Shown here: in pieces, positions 12,301-24,866 of the stretch
Numbering within the stretch: position 1 is the stretch's first letter
How the letters are laid out: every line of letters begins with the position of its first letter
Assembly (NCBI RefSeq): GCF_932294415.1
Contig: NC_065536.1
Location: 16,117,974-16,181,973, forward strand
Direction: 5' to 3'
DNA: 64,000 nt
DNA from: Quercus robur
Taxonomy: Eukaryota; Streptophyta; Magnoliopsida; Fagales; Fagaceae
Translations under genes and position numbers: made by a program
Notes under the pieces: generated by a model
Databases searched by the model: none
Told to the model about the DNA's origin: nothing
What the model saw: only the letters and a program-made list of their open reading frames with translations

Positions 12301-13051
12301 TTGCCTCCAACCTTCTTTTAAATCTTCCTATTATGGATTTCTACATATCATATATTAGAAATTAGTTCTGTTGATCTTAATCACAAGGCTAACTTGTCCA
12401 TTATTGTGTTTTTGAACCCCACACTAATATACTAGGTTTAAGATAAAAATGTATCTAGTTAAGAGTTTTGTATCTCAATTGGTTGGCACATTTGAGTATT
12501 TTCAACTGAGACATCTAGAATTTAAATTAAATTAAGCTTCCCATTATAACTATTGAATTTTATAAAAAAGAAGAAGTTATACTACCTAAATTTTATAAAA
12601 AAAGCATCTAAATCTGTTAATAAAATAAAAAAGTTTAGCACCAAAAAGATTTGGAGTTAAATTCTTCTAATTTATAATGTGATGATTGAATAGATTATCC
12701 ATATGTAATTTTAGTTATATGATTTTTTTGATGAGTTTTATTTAAATTTTTTTTTTTTTGGATAAACCGAGTTTTATAAAATTGCTAAGTAATAAGTTGA
12801 AAATGACAACTTCAAATCCAATCAGTTTAGAGCAAAATTTTGTTTTTGAAATAAAATACAAGAAAAAAGAACTAGATCCCAAGGTAAACAAGCAAGGCAC
12901 TCACACTCCTAGCCATTCCCATCCCAAGTCACTCATCCCACCTCGGATGCTCAAAACGACAGCGTCCATGACATCCGTCTACTAGTAGAAACAACACAAC
13001 AGTTAGTCCCCCTTCCCCTATATATGTGTGTGTGTGTTTCTCAAATAAAAA
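12301..13051. other. Gene-free AT-rich stretch
   Basis: No gene is recognised. The last 48 bases (13004-13051: C-rich run, GTGTGTGTGTTTCTC, then an A-rich tail) repeat the 3' end of the SINE-like unit that follows directly, so this looks like the end of an older, mostly lost copy. Confidence 0.45.
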
Positions 13052-13236
13052 AAGATACTCAGTGTTGTCAAGTCATCCCACATCGGTAAGGTGTGATATT
13101 GAAAAGAAGTTTATCACTTGCTCCACGACACTAACTGTTGCATGCAGTTTTGGTGTTGGTGTGTGAGTATATTCCCTTATCTCATCCCCCTTCAATCATA
13201 TATGTGTGTGTGTTTCTCAAAAAAAAAAAAAAAAAA
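13052..13236 (+). mobile_element. SINE-like poly(A)-tailed repeat, copy 1
   Basis: The unit starts with GATACTCAGTGTTGTC, contains CATCCCACATCGGTAAGG and TTTATCACTTGCTCC, and ends with GTGTGTGTTTCTC and an A-run. A second copy lies at 53535-53687 with the same start, order and tail. It has no coding capacity. A dispersed, A-tailed, fixed-start unit is what a SINE looks like. I could not identify clear A and B boxes of an RNA polymerase III promoter. Confidence 0.6.
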
Positions 13237-13468
13237 TCTCCAAAGGAAAAAAGATTATTATAAAAATTATACAATTAATAATGTTATCCTCCGTAATGTT
13301 GTTGTTCCACCCATTCAAGCTGGATAAATAAATCTGTCTCCTATGATCCTATCCTAAAAAAATTAAAAAAAATCTATGTCGGTCTCTCTATCTTTTCATA
13401 ATTCTCCCCCAAAAAAAAAAAAAAAAAAAAAAAGCTATCTTTTCATGGTTCTAGTTTAAAACCTGTGG

Positions 13469-14276
13469 CATCCGCGTAGCTATGTGTAAGCCATGCAACC
13501 CCCCAAACACAACCGCCGCCCCCCCCCCCCCCCATTTGAAATTTTTTAAAATATATATATATATATATATATATATAATTGTTTTAATGTTTTCAAAATT
13601 TATTCTACAAAAATAAGAGTTGGCCCTTCCAAATATTTGATTTAGTCCAATGATGCTCTTAAAAAAAAATGGTCTGATAATTATGGAGACATAACATTAA
13701 TTTTCAAAATTCTATTTTTTATTGTAAAATATGCTCTTATATATGTTAAATATTTGATAAAGTTTGGCAATAAACATGTTTGAATCTATATCTTTTTCAA
13801 CCAGTTATATGGCAATTAACAAGTCATTGACTCATTAAAAAATAATGTCACTAAAACTATATATGAAATGTTTCTTTAGTTACTATATAATGGGTTAGAG
13901 CAAGGTAGCTTCAAATATGTTTGAAGCCTAACTTATTCCTCTAAGTTTTGGATCATTCATATTTTTGAAAATATCATTAGTTCAATTGAAAGATTTTTTA
14001 CTTACTTTAGTATAAAATTTGATAATTTGTATCGAAAATGAAATTTTTTAAGAATTTCACTATAAAAATAGTAAAAATGAATTTTATTTTATGAAAAATT
14101 GCCACCAAACATAATTTTGATTGAAATTATTATGCTCTTTTTGTTGTTATTTGGTGTGTGTATATATATGTATATAATAAAAAAGCGTGTGTATATGTGT
14201 ATGTGTGGGTTGTCTTGCTAAATATATTAGAGTTGCAATTTCACCCCCCAAACAAAAATTCCTAGCTCCACCCCTG
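13469..14276. mobile_element. Possible hAT-like element, degraded
   Basis: The right end, read on the complement, is CAGGGGTGGAGCTAGGAATT, a terminus I recognise from plant hAT elements. The left end CATCCGCGTAGCTATG is a weaker match. Both ends carry C-runs (15 C at about 13519-13533; CACCCCCCAAAC at 14242). No target duplication is recognisable. The interior is AT-rich with an AT microsatellite at about 13550-13577. Confidence 0.35.
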
Positions 14277-14923
14277 CCGTTCCTAATGATAACGTTTTAT
14301 CATCAGACCAAAATACTAATTAGTTTTTGGTGTAGGCAGTGATTGAGTCTCAGATCTCTTACACAACCATCAGAGACTTTACTAGTTGAGTTAACTTGAA
14401 CCCACTCATTCATGATATAAATATAATTCCTAATATTTTTTAAAAGTGAAAAGGTAAAAAAAAAAAATGTCAGTCATATAAATTATTCATCACTTTTAAG
14501 TAATATATATTTTTTCTCCTAATTTTTATTAATTTAACTGTATGATGAACTTTATTATCATGTAAGAATCAATGTCTTCTCAGAAAAAAAAAATGATGTA
14601 AGATCAATGAATATATTATTATCAAAGTATTATTATTGAATGATATTTCCTATTTGATAATTGATTAATTGTGTTATAATTATATTCCACTATTCCTTCC
14701 CATCAATAAATAAAATTTCATAAAGTAGTATGAATATTTCCTTTTTGGATGTTTTATGACAATTAAATGCTAACATTGACTTTATTTCATTAAAATGCTA
14801 GCTACTAACAAAATATTATGTGGAACAGATAGAGCAAACAGCATTTTCTTCTTCTTCTAATTTTATAATTTTTCAAAATGATACTAAAAAAGTAATGATT
14901 ATTCTTTTAATTAAAAAAACCTA

Positions 14924-15310
14924 GAGCCGTTTAGTAAGAGATTTTTAATAACGTTATTTAAGTGTTGTGAAAATATGTGTAAGTTAAAAGTATTGTGAAA
15001 ATACATGTTGTGGTGCTTAAACAACCATGTCAAACTGCCTTAGAGCCTATTTGGTAATATTGTTCTAGTAACGTTATTTGTATTTTTCGAAAATACGCGT
15101 GGGTGAAAAAATGTATAATGTTGTTTAAATACTAAAAACTATTGTTTAAACAATGATAACAAACAGGCCCTTAGGCCCCATTTGGTATGCAAGTTTAAAC
15201 ACATGTTTTCAGTTTTTAAACAACAGTATATGTATTTTTACACACTTTTTCACATACACATATTTTCAAAAAATTGAAAACTGTTGTTTAAACACGTGTG
15301 ACAAACGGCC
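14924..15310. mobile_element. Three adjacent Tourist-like MITEs
   Basis: Three short elements sit end to end: 14924-15039, 15043-15170 and 15174-15310. Each starts with a GRGCC(N)TTTGGTA-type end and closes with an inverted ACAAACNGGCC-type end, and each has an interior with TTGTTTAAA / TTTAAACAA words. The middle one is flanked by TTA on both sides (15040-15042 and 15171-15173), the target duplication typical of PIF/Harbinger (Tourist) elements. Confidence 0.6.
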
Positions 15311-15339
15311 TGTATTATCTTAAAAAACAATTATTCTTA

Positions 15340-15964
15340 GGCTGCGTTTGTTTCACATGAAAATGCTTTTAGGAAACTATTTTACACCATTGTGTGTGTT
15401 TGGTACCCACAAAAAATACGGTTAAACGAAAATTCAGCAACCTGTTGATCGTAAAATAAGCCACTAAAAGCATAAAATCATTTACGCTTTAATTTTACCT
15501 TCAAACATTTTCTGGAAACCACATTTGAAGAGAGAGAGCTCACACGATCCAAACCCATCTCCAAGCTCACCTCAGCCAAGCTCCGGCTAGCCTAGATCAT
15601 GCTACCCCACTGCCTAGATCACGTTCTCGTCGTGACCACCCAAGACCGATCTCGTCGCCACCGCTAAAGACCGATCTCATTGACCCGATAACATGTTCAG
15701 CCTGTGAATAAATGGAGCTAATGGATTTTTGTTTTGTTAACTGTATATACTGAAATTTTCCATTATAAAATTTGTTTGGAAACTGAAAAAATGGCTAAAA
15801 AAATGTGAGAAACTAGTAGAAATATGGGTTTTTAGAATGTAACCAAACACATAAAAATATTTTCTAAAACAATTTTCATAATATAGCCAAATACTTAAAA
15901 ATATTTTTTTTACTTGAAAATATTTTACAATCAAAAAATATTTTCCATGGAAACAAATGCATCC
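15340..15964. mobile_element. Tourist-like element, 625 bp
   Basis: The left end GGCTGCGTTTGTTTCACATG and the complement of the right end, GGATGCATTTGTTTCCATGG, match at 16 of 20 positions. TTA flanks both sides (15337-15339 and 15965-15967). Unusually for a MITE, an internal block (about 15530-15690) is C/G-rich and unlike the rest, possibly captured sequence. It ends about 95 bp before the methyltransferase start. Confidence 0.65.
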
Positions 15965-16058
15965 TTAAATTATTAAAACTGTATCTAACAAAACGAAATA
16001 TCAAACAGACCTCCGAGTTTGTGCTCAAATCACAGTTCAGAGAGAGAGAGAGAGAGGC

Positions 16059-18468
16059 ATGGCTCTCACATCATCGACGACACCGAAGGGCATAGTGATA
16101 ACAGTACCAGTTCTAGTACTTGGAGCCTCGGTTGCCGCTATTTTCTTGGTCTTCCTTTTGTCTTCTCTTTCCTCATGCTCTTGTCCCTCTAATATTAATA
16201 TCAACACTTCTCCCGTGTCCGGTTCCACCGCCGAACCCCGTGTCCCCGTGTCCATCGCTGACGATGATGCTGGTGGTGGTGCTGGCCGTGTCGCCGTGTC
16301 CACGACCAAAGAGGATGTGGAGTGGGTGAAGAATCAGATCCGATTGAACGGCCTTCATATGCAGGATAATGTGCTCCGCAAAGGAATTAACCCCCGCACC
16401 AGAGCCCAGCAGCTCCAAGATCTCGAACAGTTTGTACATTCTCTCTATCTTTGTAGTTTATGAATTTGTTTCTATATGTATGTATGTTTTGTGCGTGTAT
16501 TTATGAATGTGTTGAAATGGGTGTGTGTTGTTTTAACTTGTTAGTGTGAATTCAAATGTGAAGTTTTTTTTTTTTTTTTTTTTTTAATTTGTGTGTAGTT
16601 GTGATATGGGTGTGTGACATATTTGTTTATCTATGTTTTTATGTGTCTATTTGTTTATTTATGTATTGCTCTCTTAATTAGGATTTAAGAGTTGTGTGTT
16701 TATATTTTCTGTGTGTGCATCATGTAGTTGTTTTAGAATTGGGATTAGTCTTTCTTTTTGTGTGTGTGTGGAATTTATGAGAATAGAGTGAGTGGAACTG
16801 AGTTGGTTTATTTTTGGTGTTTTGGTTAATGTGGTGGGCAGTGGGGGAGTTGGGTTTGGAACCGAGTGATTTGGGGGTTTGGGGTGAAAGTTTTAGATGG
16901 TGGTGGCTTGTGGGAGGAAGAATGCAAACGAGGAAAAAAGGGGTGGGGAAATGGTCAATAAGAAATGTCGGTTGTGGATGACGGATTTTAATAGCATGGA
17001 GGGGAAAAGGGGCAGCGGGGAAGAGTGGGAAACTGAGAGGAAATGCAAGAAAATTTGGGGAAACTTTTCTGGAACATTGTGCATTGTTCAATGTGTTTAT
17101 TGGAAGTTATAATTAAGCTTTGGTGTATTCAATGTGTTAATGTTCTAGAACTATACTTTGCTTTTGTTGAATCAGCCCTTTGAGTTCACACACATTTTTT
17201 TGATTGGAATACACGGATACAGGGGATTAGAGCCTGTAGACATTGTATCTGCCATTCATTGATACTGGTTTCAGAATCGTGATGGAAGTTTCCATGGAAT
17301 CTGTTAAATGTTTCTCCTTTCATTGGGTTGGTCTAACTTACATGCTTTGTTTTTATGCTGTTCTGCGGCTTGGAAAATGCTTGTGCCCCTTGACTCAGGT
17401 TAGGTGGGAGTGGGGTTGGATGGGTGTTAGTGTCAAGTAGGCCAATGAATCATTTGCTTTCTAGAAGTGCAAAAATTATAGGTAGACTATAGTTTAGAAA
17501 CTATGATCAGTAGGACTGCAGGAAAACAAACACAATTGGAAGCATATGATTAGAAGCTTTTGCTTCCTTTTTATTTAGTTTTATTGGAAAATCACATCTA
17601 GGGACACTTTATCAATCAATTTAATGCTGGTTCTGTCTTATGCATTTATTTGGACACTTCTTGCAACATTATAATTTCAGCTGTTATTTGAAGGCTATAT
17701 GTAGTATGTGTAGATTTATCTTTTTGATATACATAGTTGAGTTTCTGCATTTCAGTTTTTATGTATTTTTATGAATGTCTTTGTCAAGATTATGAACAAA
17801 TTCTCCTCCCCAGATTCAAAGGCATATCACATTATGAAGAACCTGAGGCAAAAAACCACACAGCCTTCCCATGTCCGGGTGAGCTTCTTGTTGAGGAGCA
17901 TCACAGCAACTATGGAGAGCCCTGGGCAGGTGGGCGAGATGTGTTTGAGTTCCTTGCTGAATCCAGCCACCTCACGCCTGACTCACGTGTCCTTGAGATT
18001 GGCTGTGGCACCCTCCGAGTTGGCTTGCATTTCATTCGCTATCTCAATCCTGAGCACTTCCATTGTCTTGAAAGAGATGAGCTCTCTCTGATGGCTGCAT
18101 TTCGATATGAGCTTCCTTCCCAAGGGCTCCTATACAAGCGCCCTCTGATTGTGAAAGGTGAGGACATGGATTTCACCATGTTTGGTTCAGGAGTTGTGTA
18201 TGATTTGATCTATGCTAGTGCTGTCTTTCTTCATATGCCTGATAAGCTTGTGTGGGTCGGACTGGAGAGGTTAGCAAGTAAATTGAAACCTTATGATGGG
18301 CGAATATTTGTGTCACATAACATAAAGTTTTGTTCCCGGATGGGAGGAGAGGAGTGTACAAAGCGGCTCACAAGTTTGGGACTTGAGTATATTGGAAAGC
18401 ATACACATGATAGCTTGCTTTTCAATCACTATGAGATCTGGTTTGGGTTTAGGCGGTCAAAGGCATAG
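16059..18468 (+). CDS. Membrane-anchored SAM-dependent methyltransferase-like protein
   Basis: Two exons (16059-16429 and 17814-18468) join in phase, restoring a Gln codon, to give 341 codons plus TAG. The 1.38-kb intron starts GTTTGT and ends CCCCAG. Residues about 10-38 form one hydrophobic segment rich in V, L, I and A preceded by a short N-terminus, so a type II membrane anchor is likely. The C-terminal two-thirds contain VLEIGCGTLRVG (183-194), which is motif I of the Rossmann-fold methyltransferases and binds S-adenosylmethionine. An acidic HCLERDEL block follows where motif II is expected. The conserved-looking PCPGELLVEEHHSNYGEPW region precedes the fold. The substrate cannot be inferred. 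A GA microsatellite (16039-16056) lies directly before the start codon. The alternative donor three bases downstream would not keep the frame into exon 2. Confidence 0.82.
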
Positions 18469-20064
18469 TACTTTTTGGATCTGATTCTTTCTGTGGTTTA
18501 GTTCATGATTTGGAAGCAGGTATCAGAGCCTTCAATGATCACAAATTACTGCAACCAGAGATATCGAGTCTTCAACCTCCTGTTGATAAATTTGTGTGGA
18601 AGAGATGGTCTCCATTTGAATGGATCATTAGCTTAAGTGCAAAATTGAGCCTGTTTTGTATTTTTGAGCAGCAAAGGGTTCATTGTAACATTGTAGGTAT
18701 ACGGGATTGTCACGTTATGTAATGGCTACTAGAGATGTGTTAACTTATTCTTTTCCTTCTAATTCTTCTTCTTCTTTAGTTTCATGGTTGTGCTTACTGT
18801 TGTGTATAATATTATCTAAAAACAAGGGCAATCAGATGTTTCAATGAAAAAATACAGAGGTAAGGCAGGGTTACAAAGTACTCTAAATATTTTGTTTCGA
18901 AGTCTTCAGAAGGCTATTAGTAAATAGGGAGTTGAGTGTTACTGAAAAAAAAAAAAGCAAATAAAGAGTTTAGTGTCACTTATAAAAAGAAGAAGAGGAA
19001 GAAAGTAAATGAAGTTGAGTGGAGGAACCTTGTGTACTTCAGCTTCAAATTTGCTCGCAGAAGCTTGTACTTGTCCAAAATATCATAGAATCTTATAAAC
19101 TAAAGCAGGGGCCTTCTGAAGTACTTTTAGTTTTTTTCAAACTAAATTGCTTATATGAATTTTAACAATACATAGAGTTGAGCTCAAATATTTGCTCTAG
19201 CAAGAATTTTGTGATGCTATATATTGGAAATGATTATTTGTTTATAAAATATGTTTTAAATCCACATATTAATAAAATTTAAATCCATTGGTTGATTATC
19301 ATAACTTATTTATCAATAGAAAATAAAATTACATATTCAAACTTTATTTATATTTCTCTTCAAATACATTTGGATCCAAATGGTATATGCGTTGACTTTG
19401 GCTCGATTATTGATCTTTTCCATCTTGTTTAAATTGAAAGAGAGAGAAAAAAAAAACATTTTAAACTCTATAATTCATGATCAATTTCAAATAGATCTCA
19501 TTTTCAGAATTTTCAAATTAAACCGTATACTCTAAAAACTGTTTCAATTTAAATCATAAATCCATTTTACATAATGCTATAACTATGTATTGTTTAAACA
19601 AAATGACACCATGTATTTTATTTTTATTGTCACCTTGGCTACCTATTTATTACCTATTACATTTACATATGAACATTATTTCAATCCAATTCACATGTCA
19701 TTTTGTTTTAAAAAATTTTATTAAAGATTTTACACCTTTTTACTTATTTTATTTAATTATTTTTTATATAAATAAATAATATCATAACCCTTCAAAAACC
19801 CTATGAACCAATAATATAACGGATTGAAGATGAAACATTTGGTTCAATGTCATAAATTGATAATGTGATGGACTAAAGATGAAAGTTTTGTATTTATGCC
19901 ACGCCTCACATTAATGAGCCCTTTCTCTCTCTCTCTGTCAATGATCAATTAAAAATCCATTCTAAAACCCTTGATAAGTTTAAACCCTAACCCAAAAGAT
20001 AGCACAAAATTAGCTTTCATAATATTTGAGAGCCAAAGGCAAATACCAAAACCCAAAGAAGAAA
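18469..20064. other. Gene-free stretch between two genes
   Basis: The first few hundred bases are probably the methyltransferase 3' untranslated region. The rest is AT-rich with no recognised gene. A CT microsatellite (about 19923-19937) and the leader of the next gene close it. Confidence 0.45.
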
Positions 20065-23000
20065 ATGCCTTCTTCACGAATCCTAACCAACAAATTCCCC
20101 ACCACCTTCTCATTCTTCACTTCCTCTTCTTCTTCTTCCACCTTAAACTACCGTCACCTAACTCCGTCACAGCACCGCTCGATCTCCTCCACGTCACAGC
20201 TCCACAACTCATGGGTGGACAAGATCAAAGGGGCCTTCACTGGGCAGAAGCAGAAGACCACTACAGGTCCAGAAGGAGGACCCCAAATCAGCTCCGAAGC
20301 ATTCACTCTCCTCCGTGAGTCTCCCACCTCACCGCCCTGTCACCCTAAAGCTGTTCTACTCTTTGCTTAGCTAAAATTTCTCTTCTTTCTGTGCTTCACT
20401 TTTTTGTTGATTTTTGATCATACCCTTTTGCTCTTTTGGTGCAAAATGGGCATTTTGGGCTTTATTTCTTTCAAATTTTGCATCTTTGCCATTTTTTTCA
20501 ATCCATTAGTAATAATTGGTTATAGTTTTAGTTGTAGTTTTTATATTTTTGGGTGTCAAATTTGTTGCTGTAGTAGTTGTTTTCTTCAAATTTTGAACCT
20601 TTTGTCTTAAACAGTCAAACCCTTTTGTTCTTTTTTAGTTATTAATTTGTAGAATTACTGTACATTATGATCAGTAGTACTAAGTTGTTTTTTTTTTGGT
20701 AGTACTCTGTACATTATGTTCAGTAGTACTAAGTTGTTGTTTGTACATTATGTTCATTGGTTATAAGTTGTTGTTGTTGTTGTTGTTAATTTTGTCATAA
20801 ATTGATGTTATTGTTTGTTTGATTGCAGGGTTTGCGGATGAGTTGAAGAATGCGAGAAGGATAGGGACATTCAAGCAATATATAGTGGGACGAAGCAGTG
20901 AAGCGACATTTGCTGATGCTTTTGAGAAACAGGAAGCTATACTTCGATATCTTGGAGGCTTCGATTCTACTGGAGATGTTGGTTTTTCCATTTGATTCTT
21001 TTTATTTTATTTTATTTTATATAAATTTTATACATAAAAAAAGATTGTTTATTCAATCAAAAGAATGGCATAGTCCAAGTACACAGGACGTATACAATAG
21101 GTACACCCATGATTAAATTCTATAATTGCAATGATCTACCAAATCTAAAAGTTTAGGAAAAGAAAACAAGCTTGAAACAATCATCCATTCAAACAAGGAT
21201 TTGTGGAGTGTCAACTTCAGATCCAATATAGTTCTTTCACACCCTTTGATTCATTTTTTTAAAATGCATATTTTGTGCTTACAGAAACATAGGAATGATA
21301 TTACCACAATAAGTTTTGAAGTAGGTGTAAGCTAAATTTTCTTTTCATTGTACAAGGTGTAGCCATGGGCACAAGGAAGAAAAAGATACTACAAAACAAT
21401 AGAGATTCATAGGTGTATTAGTGCAAGATGTTTGAACTTCATCGTGAAAAAGAAAACTCAAATGGGTGTAGTTCTGAAAATCATTGATTTGTCTTGGATT
21501 TCTTGTGTTAAACAAAATAGACTCAAGCGTGTCTTGTTCTTATGGATTCCTTGGTATTTTAAATTCTAAATATTAGGGAGGTTCTTGATTTTATCTGGTC
21601 AGTTATGGAGATCCTTTCTCTTTATCTTAAAATAGAACATGTGCTTTTCCTTCTCAAAGCTTAGTATTTAGTATGCCAACAACACTTGAATATAGTCCAT
21701 GAATTTCATCACATGGTCCTCTCAATAATAATGCCGAATGATTCTCTACTGCCAATATTTCCACCGCGGGACCTTTGACCAATTAAACTATGACTTATAG
21801 AGCTGAAAAAAACCACATTATTTGAAGAATACTGCTGAAGTATTTTCATCTAGGAAAGTCCTATAATGGTTCTTTATTTCTTTGGTGATTTTTTGGGGCA
21901 AATCTCCTCATTTTGGTTTTAGGTCTCTTGATGTGTAGAATATTCAAAGCAGTCAAAAACAAGAAACAGCAAAGCATTGTAATTGCACGGTGGCAGATGT
22001 AGAGAATGCACTTGCGAAGTTTACATGGGCCAAAGAGGCACAAAAGAAGCTAGAAAAGTTAAAAGAAGAAGGGAAACCAATGCCGAAGAACATTGCTGAG
22101 GTAAATTTCTCTTGGCTTGTTTTATTTTCTTCTGCCAAAGTGTTCTAGTTTTGTGGATTTGTGAATATTTCATGCATATGAATGATAGAAACAACGTTAC
22201 CTGTCTACTACTTGTAAAATTACTAATTGAGATGTCTAATTCTGTTTTAAGCTTGTTTTAGATCGGGAAAACTTGAATAGTACACTTTTAAGCATTTGCA
22301 TGCCAGTACATAAGTGTGTTATTGTATTCTAGTCTTTGGAGGGATGTATAGCACTTACTGTTTTCTGGTTAATTACGCACTTCCTTGACAAGGCATAGAT
22401 TTTTCTTGCACCAGTGGAGAAAATAGTAGTCCCAGATTAGTGGAGTAGTATGTTTGCCTCTATTTTTTTATTTCTAAAGTAAGGATCTTGTTGATTGAGA
22501 ATGGAAAAAGTGTACCCAAGAATATGGGATGTATACATGGGTTGCAACACTATGATTGATTCTATTAAATTGAGTGGATTTTTATATGTTGGCTGTATGA
22601 AGGATTTTACACAAAAATGAGGAAAAAGATGGGGGTGTGGGTGTAAGTCTATTTAATCCTTGATGGGATAAATTATGGCAAACACTTTATGTAGGCTTCT
22701 CCCTCTCTGTCTCTGTCTCTCTTGGTAGGGCCTATATCCTTTTTGATCACACACCTCTGTGCCATTTACCGCCCCAAGTCCATGCAGAACCAGTATAGAG
22801 TCACATTGTTTGGAACTCTGGGTTCTAATGTTGGATTGTATCACCTTGCAAAAGGTCTCCCTTGATCCTGGTTTTTCACTGATCTCTGTACGTATATGCT
22901 ACAAATACATGCATCGATTACCAGATTTACCTAAAGCCACTTGTACAATTGTCTAATTCTTTCTTCACTCTAGGGTCTAGACTATGTAGGCAGGTAAGAC

Positions 23001-24317
23001 TGTAGGCATGCATATCTATACACCACTTGGTTGTGTAGAATGTAGATTACTTGCATGTTAATTCCTTTCTGTTTGCTGGTTGAGGGGCTGGTTCAATTTT
23101 CTTGATCTTTCCCTAGAAATGCAAATTGAAAATACACTTACGACTATTTGATTGTTATGCTCTGTAGGTGCAAAAACTGATGGGTTCAACACCATTGGAT
23201 ATTGCCAGGTCTAATTTGGCCAAGAGTGGGCAAATCAGTAGAAATGCGCCATGCCCTTGTGGTTCCAAGAAGAGATACAAAAGGTACACTGTTGTTTTTT
23301 TATTTATAAGACAAATGTTACATTTTATGTGCTTGAACTTTTTAGTAATCTTTTCTACTCTTATATAATTTGGCAAGCACAGTATATTTTACTGGTATAC
23401 AGGATAGACTATCACATAGGTTTTTCCCTTCACAGTTCACCTGATTCTCTCATGAAAAATAATGCATATTATTCCTTCAAATTTTTTTACACTATAATTA
23501 TATGTAAATTTTGTGAATTGCAACTCTTTTCATGCTTGTAATTCTTCTGTAATAAATAGAAACTAAGTAATTTGACTTGATAAACACTTAATACTTTGGA
23601 ATTCATGGCTTTCTATAGCTGAGTGTGCTGTTCTTAAGTCGTCACAAGCTAGTTAATCAGCTGAGAAAAACTTGTGACTATCAAGGATAAGGGTTCATTT
23701 AACAGATAGTGTTTTGAGGTTGATAAGCACTTCATACTTTGGAATTCTTGGCTTTCTATAGCTGAGTGTGCTGTTCATAAGTTATCACAAGCTATTTAAT
23801 CAGCTGAGAAAAACTTTTGGCTATCAAGGATCAGGGTTTGCACTAAACAGATAATGTTTCGAGGTCAATCACTTTTCTTTACTCAAATTGCCTTAGTGAG
23901 TACACAACTAGAGGTAGATCTCTCATTACTTTAAAAACCTTTTTTTTCTACCATGGGTTGGACCTCAAACCTCTCCTTATGGAAGGTGAAGGAGGAACCA
24001 CTCAATTCTCCCATAATCTTAGTATGTTTTGTTATTTCCTGTCAGTATACTCATTTTCAGCTTGAGTTCCTCTTAAACTCAGTGATTAAAGTAATGGCAG
24101 CTGAATTCTGTTTCATAGGGCATATGTTCAAGTTTTTGTTGAAAGAAAAGAAACACTCAATTTTGTAGCTTATACATATTTTGTGCCTCCTATTAACGTA
24201 GTGCCCAGAATGGGCTGCATGTCTACAACATGCATTCATTTAATGATTGATCAGCTTGTTCCTTAACGTTTTTTATTTTTATTTTTATTTTTATGAAGGT
24301 GCTGTGGGAAGGATTGA
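20065..24317 (+). CDS. SEC-C motif protein, probably organellar
   Basis: Five exons (20065-20314, 20829-20977, 21939-22100, 23168-23283, 24299-24317) join in phase to 231 codons plus TGA. All introns are GT-AG, and the last exon holds only six codons. The last 20 residues read as a SEC-C zinc motif: PCPCGSKKRYKRCCG (215-229), with Cys 216, 218, 227 and 228 in CxCx8CC spacing. This motif is known from the SecA C-terminus and many small proteins. The first 50 residues are rich in Ser, Thr, Arg and Leu and almost free of acidic residues, as in a mitochondrial or plastid presequence. I chose the Met at 20065. An in-frame ATG at 20026 would add 13 residues (MRAKGKYQNPKKK) and weaken the targeting profile. 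The middle region is Lys/Glu-rich and helical. The molecular function is unknown to me. Confidence 0.82.
20660..20775. repeat. Short intronic tandem repeat
   Basis: Three copies of GTACATTATGTTCAGTAGTA-like sequence start at about 20660, 20709 and 20743, the last shortened, followed by a GTT-rich run. They lie in intron 1 of the SEC-C gene. Confidence 0.65.
23570..23875. repeat. Tandem duplication, 143-bp unit, in intron 4
   Basis: ATACTTTGGAATTC, GCTTTCTATAGCTGAGTGTG, AATCAGCTGAGAAAAACTT and CTATCAAGGAT recur in the same order 143 bp apart (for example 23591 and 23734). Identity is roughly 90%. The repeat sits in intron 4 of the SEC-C gene and has no open frame. Confidence 0.8.
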
Positions 24318-24681
24318 TCTGAGAACAAAAAATTTTCAGCAAAAAGAATCCTATTCCAAATCTTGGAAATGAGAGGTGTGCAGAGCTAGTAGAATCAATT
24401 TGCTGTCTCAAATAATGTCTCCTTGAAGCCCTTTGCTTTATTTCAGTCAGCTGGACAATTTGGCCTGTAGACGAGATCCTCACACTGCTTGCAGGGAACT
24501 GATGATCAGATGGGTTTTTAACCTAATTGGTTGCCCTGCTTATTCATTTTTGTAATGAAATTACAAATTTGCTTATAGAATGCATAAAAACCTTATTCTT
24601 TAGTCTCGTGTCTCTTTATCTCTCTCTTAAGTTGACCGATCTGTTTGTGTCAGAGTGGGTGCGTGCACAGTTAATTTGTTT

Positions 24682-24866
24682 GGGATTGAGATCCGGTGCA
24701 ATTCACTTCAATCCTCTCACAATTTTTTTTTTTTCTTTTTTTTACTATTTTACTTTTACTCATTTTTTATATTCAATGGTTGAGATTTAAAGTTGCTTTT
24801 TGCAACTTCAAATCTCAACTATTCATATCAATTGCATCAAGTAGGTATTGCACCTAATCTCAATCC
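24682..24866. mobile_element. Foldback MITE, about 185 bp
   Basis: The left end GGGATTGAGATCCGGTGCAA and the complement of the right end, GGATTGAGATTAGGTGCAA, are inverted repeats with few differences. The centre holds a second inverted repeat (GTTGAGATTTAAAGTTGC, five-base loop, then its complement with one change), so the whole unit can fold. No confident target duplication. Confidence 0.6.

Noticed and set aside
16037-16439. Overlapping minus-strand and alternative-frame open readings across methyltransferase exon 1
   Set aside because: They are shadows of a GC-richer coding exon. Only the frame from 16059 joins in phase to a recognisable methyltransferase.
17737-17813. Extension of methyltransferase exon 2 upstream to the open frame start
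   Set aside because: The frame is open there, but the CCCCAG acceptor at 17808-17813 joins exon 1 in phase and gives the continuous QFKGISHYEEPE reading. The upstream part is T-rich intron sequence.
20026-20064. Upstream in-frame ATG as start of the SEC-C protein
   Set aside because: It would add a Lys-rich 13-residue extension before what looks like an organelle presequence. The Met at 20065 gives a more usual targeting peptide. Transcript data could reverse this.
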